Shown here: positions 57,538 through 64,000 of the stretch, piece by piece | Layout: each line of letters opens with the position of its first letter | Numbering within the stretch: position 1 is the stretch's first letter | Assembly: GCA_018700525.1 (NCBI GenBank) | Contig: JABITN010000105.1 | Coordinates: 1-64,000 of the forward strand | Direction: 5' to 3' | Length of the DNA: 64,000 bases | DNA from: Opitutales bacterium | GTDB lineage: Bacteria > Verrucomicrobiota > Verrucomicrobiia > Opitutales > Opitutaceae | Program-made: the position numbers and the translations under genes | The notes under the pieces: generated by a model | What the model saw: the letters and a program-made list of their open reading frames with translations, nothing else | Told to the model about the DNA's origin: nothing | The model's database searches: none

Positions 57538-58563
57538 CTACGGGTTAATCTTTTTGCCTAGGATGTAATGAGAGACACCCCACTCCGATCCGTTTTTGTA
57601 TCCAAACAATTCGGCGCAAGCGATAAAAAAAAGGCGCCAGCGCCACATCCATCGATTGGCATTCTCCGCGCCGTAGGTCTTTTCGAACAAGGTATGAATT
57701 TCATCCTGATGGCGATTCATGTTATCGAGCCAAGCGTCGGATGTTTTCTGATAGTGCGTGCCATCGAGCTGCCATGACTCTTGAAGCTTGAGATGCGTAT
57801 CGAAACTGGGAAGCAGAGCGTGGGAGGGCATAATACCTCCTGTGAAAAAATGCCTCGCCATCCACTCGCTGGGATTATCCGCCTCGTAGGCATAGGCGTA
57901 TTTTCGGTGAGAGAATACGTGGACAAACATTTTGCAATCATCCTGCATCCATGAAGCGATACGAGCGAAGAGGCTCTCGTAATTGCGCACGTGCTCGAGC
58001 ATTTCAACGGATACGATTCGGTCGAATTGCGCTTTCGGATCAAATTCGTTGATGTCGCAGGTTACAACCTTCAGATTCTTAATTCCGCGCCGCGAGGCTT
58101 CTTCGCGAATAAAGGTCGCTTGCGTATGGGAATTCGATACCGCGAGGAAAGTTGAGCTCGGATGGCGAGGAGCCGCCCAGAGGGAAAAGGACCCCCAACC
58201 ACACCCGAGATCGAGGACGGATTGTCCGTCGGACAATTCAACGCGTTCCTCAATCAATTTAAGAGCTGCCGCTTCAGCTTCGGCAAGCGACTTACAACCT
58301 TCGGGCCAGTAGGCGGAACTGTATTTAAGATGTGGCCCCAGAGCGAGTTTGTAGAATGCAGTAGGTACTTCGTAGTGCTGCTCGTTTGCGGCCTCCGTAT
58401 CTTGTGCAATCTGACTTGATGCGAGACTTCGAGCAAAACGGTCCCGTTCCTCGGGAGATTTCGATTTCTCGATAACTAATTTTTGTCCAACGCGTTGACG
58501 TATTCCAAAACGCAGCAACCAGTATGGCAGAAAGCCGTTTTCGGCGAGTGATATAGGATTCAT
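57538..58563 (-). CDS. SAM-dependent methyltransferase, CFA-synthase family (short form)
   Basis: HYEVPTAFYKLALGPHLKYSSAYW, VLDLGCGWGSFSLWAA, ERIVSVEMLEHV-type segment (DRIVSVEMLEHVRNYESL). Confidence 0.9.
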   Translation of the reverse strand: MNPISLAENGFLPYWLLRFGIRQRVGQKLVIEKSKSPEERDRFARSLASSQIAQDTEAANEQHYEVPTAFYKLALGPHLKYSSAYWPEGCKSLAEAEAAALKLIEERVELSDGQSVLDLGCGWGSFSLWAAPRHPSSTFLAVSNSHTQATFIREEASRRGIKNLKVVTCDINEFDPKAQFDRIVSVEMLEHVRNYESLFARIASWMQDDCKMFVHVFSHRKYAYAYEADNPSEWMARHFFTGGIMPSHALLPSFDTHLKLQESWQLDGTHYQKTSDAWLDNMNRHQDEIHTLFEKTYGAENANRWMWRWRLFFIACAELFGYKNGSEWGVSHYILGKKINP

Positions 58564-58617
58564 AAGAATGTACGGATTTTAAATTAAGGATACTGTTTTT
58601 CAGGCTCCTCGGGGAAA

Positions 58618-58725
58618 CTAAGGAAAGAAGCTGTTGGTTTCTCGTTGATAGGCTCGATAGTCGTCAAAGCAATTGGAGATTGCTTGAACATCGATGGGCG
58701 GGATCCCAATTCTTTTTGGGTTCAT
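58618..58725 (-). pseudogene. Possible C-terminal remnant of a DUF1295-like gene
   Basis: Complement frame ...MNPKRIGIPPIDVQAISNCFDDYRAYQRETNSFFP*; the YxxYQRxTxxFxP ending resembles DUF1295 C-termini. Weak evidence. Confidence 0.25.
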
Positions 58726-58747
58726 ACAAAGAAATGAAACAGCGGTT

Positions 58748-60025
58748 TCATAAAGCAGTAAGAGATCTGAATAACTGCGGCGAGAGAGTTTCTTCACGAT
58801 GCGCCGACTCGTAAGAATAGGCTGTTTCGTCCGCTCTACCTAAAATGAGCTGGCATACGTTGACGTGCCGCTCCAGGAAGCCGGCTTCGCAATAGGCCAA
58901 ATAGTATTCCCACTTTCGCTTGAACGCGTCATCGAATCCTTGTCGGCTAATTTTATCCCAGCACTTCAGAAATTGGATTCTCCATTCCCGCAGCGTTCTC
59001 GCATAATGAACGCCGAAACTCTCCATATGGTAGGTTTCCAACTGACCGTGAGTTTCTGCGTTCTCGATAAGTGCTCGAGGGGACGGCAGATGGGACCCAG
59101 GGAAAATGTGCTTCTGTATCCAATCAACTCGTTTACTATAGTCTTCGTATAGTGGGTTTGGACAGGTAATGACTTGAACACCGGCCAAGCCATCGGGTTC
59201 AAGCAAGTTTTCCACTTGCTGAAAGTACGTCCCCAGAAATTCCTTACCCACCGCCTCAAGCATTTCTATGGAAGCAATTCTATCGAATTTTCCTTCGAGC
59301 TTTCGATAGTCGGTCATTGTGACATGGATGCGCTCTTGCAACCCAGCTGCGTTAACCCGTCGAGTGGCTTCGCGGTACTGCTCTTTCGAAATCGTTGTGG
59401 ACGTAACACAGCAGTTATAATTCTTCGCTGCATGAATGGCGAACCCTCCCCATCCACAGCCTATCTCTAACACGTGATGCAGTGAATTGATCCCTAGTTT
59501 GCGGCACAGACGATCATACTTTTCCTCTTGAGCCTTTTCGAGAGAATCGTTCGGACTAGTAAAATAAGCGGAGGAGTAGGTCATACTGGGATCGAGAAAA
59601 GTAGCATAGAACGTATTCCCCAAATCGTAATGAGCGTGAATATTCTCCCGACTTCCCGCAATTGTGTTTCGGTTCTTGAAGTGAAGAAACGTATCCAAAA
59701 ATTGATTTCCTTTTCGAGCCAAGCCAGCGAGCATCGGACTGATTTTCGGGGCAATAAAGGGACTGTTTACGAGTAACCACTGGAGAATACCCGTTAGGTC
59801 ATTCGAACGCCAGAAATCGCGCTGGTAAGCCTCTCCTAAACCAATACCTCCTTTGAGTACAATCTCTCTGAAGAACGCTTTGTCTTTAACCTGGAGCTCG
59901 AGCGTGTGAGCTTTGCTTGATTGGCCGAAAACCAGGGACGAGCCATCCGGTAAACGAACGGTTGCGCCTCCAATTTGCGCCTTCTCTAGGTTTTTTAGAA
60001 CAATACTCTGGTACGAAAATTTCAT
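58748..60025 (-). CDS. Cyclopropane-fatty-acyl-phospholipid synthase family protein
   Basis: HYDLGNTFYATFLDPSMTYSSAYF, VLEIGCGWGGFAIHAA, ASIEMLEAVGKEFLGTYFQQVENLL, WIQKHIFPGSHLPS. Confidence 0.93.
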   Translation of the reverse strand: MKFSYQSIVLKNLEKAQIGGATVRLPDGSSLVFGQSSKAHTLELQVKDKAFFREIVLKGGIGLGEAYQRDFWRSNDLTGILQWLLVNSPFIAPKISPMLAGLARKGNQFLDTFLHFKNRNTIAGSRENIHAHYDLGNTFYATFLDPSMTYSSAYFTSPNDSLEKAQEEKYDRLCRKLGINSLHHVLEIGCGWGGFAIHAAKNYNCCVTSTTISKEQYREATRRVNAAGLQERIHVTMTDYRKLEGKFDRIASIEMLEAVGKEFLGTYFQQVENLLEPDGLAGVQVITCPNPLYEDYSKRVDWIQKHIFPGSHLPSPRALIENAETHGQLETYHMESFGVHYARTLREWRIQFLKCWDKISRQGFDDAFKRKWEYYLAYCEAGFLERHVNVCQLILGRADETAYSYESAHREETLSPQLFRSLTAL

Positions 60026-60029
60026 AATT

Positions 60030-60836
60030 TCAATATATGGGATGATTATGATTTACGATATAGGGCCTTACACCCGTCTGCTGATGTGGATTCGCCGCTT
60101 TGGGGCGAGCGCGAATGCCTTTTAAATAAAGGACAAATGCCTGCCAATGAATCGCGAATACGATGTTCAGAGTGATCAAAGGAAAACGAATAGCATAGAG
60201 TGCTAGGTTCCAGTCTGTTAGTCCCGCACGATTCCCCGATAAGGCTGTGCGAAAGTAGGTCTTCCCCTCTTTCGATTGATTAATACTTAAGCGCAGGCAT
60301 TCTTGTGGAGCACTGAGTCGAAAATGAAACGACGTATCCAAGTCGCTAAAAGGTGACACATAGAACTCTTTCTTTTGAACGGCTTGAGAGATTCCCTTTG
60401 AATCGGAGGGCAGCAGAAACATCTTTTGCTCATTAAATGTGTTTCCAACTTCAGCGATTGAGCAGATCGATTCGCCATCCCTATTGGATACAAAATAGAA
60501 AGATACGGGATTGAACACATGCCCCCAGGTTCTGAGATGCGTCAGCAGGTGAATTTTGCCAATTTCATCATGGAGGCCCTTCTCTTTCAAAAATGCTTCG
60601 ATGCTCCCACGAATTGGAAGACTCCTAACCTGATAATGATCGGAGTCGTGGAAAGAATAGGGAGCAAATCGATTGTGCCCCAAAAGACGCTTGGATTTAT
60701 CCAGCATTTCCAGTTCGTCGAGATCCAAGTAAAACATAAAGATACTGTACTTGAAGCTGTGTTTCCGTGGTGAGCTCCGGCGGTGGGCGATGCTGCATTT
60801 ATAAAGGCAGGAATTCACGTTTACCCCCTTTCTCAT
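60030..60836 (-). CDS. DUF1365 family protein
   Basis: LYKCSIAHRRSSPRKHSFKYSIFMFYLDLDEL, HLLTHLRTWGHVFNPVSFYFVSNRDGE, NTFNEQKMFLLP. Confidence 0.92.
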   Translation of the reverse strand: MRKGVNVNSCLYKCSIAHRRSSPRKHSFKYSIFMFYLDLDELEMLDKSKRLLGHNRFAPYSFHDSDHYQVRSLPIRGSIEAFLKEKGLHDEIGKIHLLTHLRTWGHVFNPVSFYFVSNRDGESICSIAEVGNTFNEQKMFLLPSDSKGISQAVQKKEFYVSPFSDLDTSFHFRLSAPQECLRLSINQSKEGKTYFRTALSGNRAGLTDWNLALYAIRFPLITLNIVFAIHWQAFVLYLKGIRARPKAANPHQQTGVRPYIVNHNHPIY

Positions 60837-62091
60837 CGATCAACTCATCCACCAGTTTTAGGGAAGACCAAAGGGCGTCTTCATGAAAACCATCGCGAAA
60901 ATAGCTGCCGCAAAACCGAATGCGACTGTTCGTGTTGAGCCCAGGCAATCTATCCTTCGCACGTGTAGCAGCTTCGTCAAAGAGTGGATGCTCGTAAGTG
61001 GTTGAAAAACGTATTTTTTCGCGGTCAATTTCACCGTCGTAGTCGATGCTCACAAAATAATCTACGTCTGTTTCCAAATTCTGGAGACTGTTCATCCAAT
61101 AGTGCGTGGATGATTTCGAATTTCCAGTCGAATCCAAAGAGTGAAGTACGTTCCACGATGCCCATGCTTTCTTACTTCGCGGCATTACCGAATCACAGGT
61201 ATGCAGAACCGCCTTATTGCGATTGTACTTGAAGGCCGAAAGAGCGCTTTTCTGCGCAGAACTGGGGTCCCCTAAAAGAGCGAGAGCGTGATTGGCATGC
61301 GTTGCCACGATTATATAGTCATAGGTTTGTTTCTGCCCGCACTCATCGCAATAGTATGCCGTATCATTATCTTGATGGATACTGGCGATCGATTGACTCA
61401 GCAACGCCTCGTTTGGCAGGCGAGCCAAAAGCTTCTGCTTGTATTGCTCACTCCCGCTTTCGACGGTTTTCCACTGTAATTGAGTGCCAATGCCAAGCAT
61501 CCTGTGGTTTTGCATAAACTGGAGCAATGGCAGGGCTGGAAAATTCAGGATGCCTTCAGGGGGCGTTGACCATATCGCACCTGCCATCGGAAGGATGAAA
61601 TCGTTCATCACCGATCGACTTAAAGAATAATCCTTTGCGAACTCAGCCATTGTATACCGAGGCTCGGGGCCTCGAAGTATCAGTTCATCGGCTGCCTTAA
61701 AGAATTTGGTTATCTCACTGTAGAGATTCCAGTGCCGGAGGTTTACTAAGTTTCTTTTCTGAGCGAAAAACCCAGCGAATCCAGTGGATGAATACTCCAA
61801 ACGAGTATCGATATTCCGAACTCCGAATGACATTGATGTATTGTAACTGATCACTCCCAATTCACTGAACAGACGTACCAAATTGGGGTATGTCGTTTCG
61901 TTGAAGACCATAAAACCAGTGTCAATCGGAATACTTCTGTCCGACTCATGAACGTTCACCGTATTCGTATGCCCACCGGCGTAGCTATTTTTTTCTATAA
62001 GCGTAACATCAAATTGGTTACGTAGATAGTAAGCTGCGGCCATTCCAGCAATACCGGAGCCAATAACTGCGACGCTCTCCTTCATTCTCAA
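60799..62091 (-). CDS. NAD(P)/FAD-dependent oxidoreductase (amine-oxidase family)
   Basis: VAVIGSGIAGMAAAYYLRNQFDVTLIEKNSYAGGHTNTVNV, PIDTGFMVFNETTYPNLVRLF, RIRFCGSYFRDGFHEDAL. Confidence 0.93.
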   Translation of the reverse strand: MRMKESVAVIGSGIAGMAAAYYLRNQFDVTLIEKNSYAGGHTNTVNVHESDRSIPIDTGFMVFNETTYPNLVRLFSELGVISYNTSMSFGVRNIDTRLEYSSTGFAGFFAQKRNLVNLRHWNLYSEITKFFKAADELILRGPEPRYTMAEFAKDYSLSRSVMNDFILPMAGAIWSTPPEGILNFPALPLLQFMQNHRMLGIGTQLQWKTVESGSEQYKQKLLARLPNEALLSQSIASIHQDNDTAYYCDECGQKQTYDYIIVATHANHALALLGDPSSAQKSALSAFKYNRNKAVLHTCDSVMPRSKKAWASWNVLHSLDSTGNSKSSTHYWMNSLQNLETDVDYFVSIDYDGEIDREKIRFSTTYEHPLFDEAATRAKDRLPGLNTNSRIRFCGSYFRDGFHEDALWSSLKLVDELIDEKGGKREFLPL

Positions 62092-63026
62092 TCAGAGGGT
62101 ACAACCAAATTGTCTTTCTCGCACAAATACAAAAGGGCATTCTCAACAATCGATCGAGCTTTAGCTATTTCCGAACCTAAGTAGGTGTGCACGTCGGCAT
62201 CCGCAGGAGATTCAATTTCGCAACGGCGGCAATAGTTCTCGAATGAGGCGAGACTGGCTACCAGCGCGGAAATGTGATGAGGACACTCGCACCTTATGTT
62301 GGGATTCGACGTTGCGATCGTAGCAAGTTGCTTGTCCGAGAACACTCGAGGAACAGACGGGATCCCGTTATCATCCGGCCCGTCCATCGGCGCGTTTTGG
62401 TGAGTTGCATTCACCATGGCCGCATGTAGGTAATGCGTGAGCAATTCTGTGGAGCAAGGCATACGAATGAGAAAATAGCCCGAAACGGAAAACTGCTGTA
62501 TAAGCTCGCGTGGAGCATAGTCATACAGAATGGCGATCGGCGTATTTGGGTTTTCGTGGCTGACTATCGTCACCGTTCTTCTGCTTTCCGCAATTGGCCC
62601 GTCCACAGCAATCACGATTATATCGGGGGCTCCCTCTTTCTCTGATACATATTTGAACTGAGCAGGGAGAATTGAAACCCAATCTTTCGCTCGCTCGCCG
62701 AATGGTAAAATACGGACAACCGTAGTGCGGGCCGACGACGCTTCAGTTTGGTTTGTTTGGTATTCGAGCAATCTGCTGCGTAATTCACCCAAACTAAGGG
62801 TCGCTATAGAACTGATAGCGTCGCCCATCCCTGTAAGCTTTTTCATAAGAGCAAGAATCTCTACCTGCTCTTGCGAGTACCGTCTTCTTCCTGTCGCAGA
62901 GCGGCTACTGGCTTGGATGAAATTTCTGCGCTCCCAAGTACGAAGCGTGTTCGCTGAAAGTCCCGTTATTTTCGATACTGCACCCACTTCAAAGTAGGGC
63001 AATTCTGTATTTTCAGATATGGTCAT
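62088..63026 (-). CDS. MerR family transcriptional regulator, LitR/CarH-like architecture without cobalamin-binding motif
   Basis: FEVGAVSKITGLSANTLRTWERRNFIQASSRSATGRRRYSQEQVEILALMKKL HTH; central Rossmann-like region (PDIIVIAVDGPIAESRRTVTIVSHENPNTPIAILYDYAP); C-terminal CECPHH domain. Confidence 0.88.
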   Translation of the reverse strand: MTISENTELPYFEVGAVSKITGLSANTLRTWERRNFIQASSRSATGRRRYSQEQVEILALMKKLTGMGDAISSIATLSLGELRSRLLEYQTNQTEASSARTTVVRILPFGERAKDWVSILPAQFKYVSEKEGAPDIIVIAVDGPIAESRRTVTIVSHENPNTPIAILYDYAPRELIQQFSVSGYFLIRMPCSTELLTHYLHAAMVNATHQNAPMDGPDDNGIPSVPRVFSDKQLATIATSNPNIRCECPHHISALVASLASFENYCRRCEIESPADADVHTYLGSEIAKARSIVENALLYLCEKDNLVVPSD

Positions 63027-63070
63027 TTGACTTACTTAACTTTAACAATATTGGTGAATTTCGACCCGCG

Positions 63071-63122
63071 TGAACAATAAAAGAAGCAGTTCAAAACCAT
63101 ATTATTGTTCATAAACTGTTCA
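63071..63122. promoter_or_regulatory. TGAACA/TGTTCA box array upstream of MerR gene
   Basis: TGAACA 63071, AGTTCA 63088, TGTTCA 63106, TGTTCA 63117 (last two at 11-bp period); further TGAACA 63241 and TGAACC 63262 toward the lipocalin. Confidence 0.5.
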
Positions 63123-63312
63123 ATAGTTAAAAACTGCCCGTTTTTCACCCAATTGCGGACAACTCTTAAAAGACAAACCGTGAGTAGGTTACAAAATTGC
63201 GGCTTCGACTGTCGATCCATTATAGACATTGGACAATCGATGAACAATTACGAATCGCTCATGAACCAATTCGCTTATTGAGTAAAATTTCAGATTGGCC
63301 ATAGTCAATCCT

Positions 63313-63858
63313 ATGAAAAGGATGTATAAGCCCCTTGTATTAATTACCGGACTACTCATTGGACTAACTGCATGCCGATCCAATGTTGATATCGCTGGTC
63401 CCAATCAAAAGCTCGCGGATAGCGTGGATTTGAAGCGCTTTCTCGGCAAGTGGTACGTTCACGGTTTCACCCCCACGTTTCTCGACAAGAACGCTGTGAA
63501 TGCTACGGAGACCTACAAACTGGGAGAGGATGGAAAGATAAACACCACTTACGCTTTTCGAAAACACGAGCCAGGCGGCAAGCAAAAGACCTACAAGCCC
63601 GTTGGCTGGGTTCATGACAAGAGGACCTCTGCGGAATGGAGAATGCGGTTTTTTGGACTCTTTACAGCTCCGTACTACATCCTCTACGTTGACGAAAACT
63701 ACGAAACGACCGTCGTAGGACATCCTAAGAAAGAGCTAGCGTGGATTATGTCACGCTCCCCCCAAGTGGAATCGGACACTTACAACCGGCTGCTAGACGA
63801 ATTGAAAAACCGAGATTACAAGCTGGAACGTTTCCGACGTATGCAGCAAGAATGGTGA
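63313..63858 (+). CDS. Lipocalin family lipoprotein (Blc-like)
   Basis: Lipobox LIGLTAC; VDLKRFLGKWYVHGFTPTFLDKNAVNATETY, LYVDENYETTVVGHPKKELAWIMSRSPQ; start set to MKRMYKPL. Confidence 0.88.
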   Translation: MKRMYKPLVLITGLLIGLTACRSNVDIAGPNQKLADSVDLKRFLGKWYVHGFTPTFLDKNAVNATETYKLGEDGKINTTYAFRKHEPGGKQKTYKPVGWVHDKRTSAEWRMRFFGLFTAPYYILYVDENYETTVVGHPKKELAWIMSRSPQVESDTYNRLLDELKNRDYKLERFRRMQQEW

Positions 63859-64000
63859 GTCGTGAGGGATCCCCTCTACCGAAATAAAACTAGGCTAAAA
63901 ACTGTACACGCTTCCAAACGCATTAACATGGCCCAGCCTACTTTGAAGCTCGGAGCTCGACGTAACGAGACCGCCCTACTTTCTTCAGGGTGTTTCCCGA

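Noticed and set aside
62088-63026. Calling the MerR gene a B12-dependent CarH photoreceptor
   Set aside because: The DxHxxG cobalamin-binding motif is not present in the translation; only architecture and box spacing suggest relation.
1-64000. CRISPR arrays, transposases/integrases, tRNA/rRNA genes
   Set aside because: Looked for regular direct repeats with spacers, IS-type ORFs and conserved RNA-gene sequence; none seen by eye, so none reported. A tRNAscan/Infernal run would be decisive.

Overview
This window looks like accessory DNA from a marine Verrucomicrobiota/Opitutales-type bacterium. The lineage is inferred from gene content: DUF1552/DUF1592, DUF1501/DUF1553, many sulfatases, ECF-FecR/LamG. 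About 1-53 kb is a polysaccharide and sulfo-sugar catabolic region. It holds eight apparently intact sulfatases and one decayed sulfatase, a GH10 xylanase, a GH32/43-like beta-propeller, a right-handed beta-helix protein, two paralogous NAD-epimerase + Na+/solute symporter cassettes, a PhyH/alpha-beta-hydrolase/NIPSNAP operon, and three Planctomycete-type cytochrome modules. About 53.5-64 kb is a separate lipid/redox cluster: MerR, FAD oxidoreductase, DUF1365, CFA-type methyltransferase, second CFA-type methyltransferase, desaturase and chalcone-isomerase-like protein, flanked by lipocalin, SOUL heme protein and a renalase-like FAD protein. It resembles light/singlet-oxygen-responsive membrane-lipid remodelling operons. 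Observations most worth following: (1) a near-perfect 15-bp palindrome, RGTCAAYRGTYGACY, found at six intergenic positions upstream of specific catabolic genes, suggesting an undescribed regulon; (2) TGAAC(A) boxes with 11-bp direct-repeat spacing in both divergent promoters of the lipid cluster, resembling CarH/LitR-type operators although the MerR protein lacks the DxHxxG cobalamin motif; (3) several REP/REPIN-like dispersed repeat families, one of which appears to run into the N-terminus of a coding sequence; (4) gene remnants (ECF sigma, TonB receptor, sulfatase). No RNA genes, CRISPR arrays or transposases were recognised. All calls come from reading the sequence and ORF translations; no database search was run.
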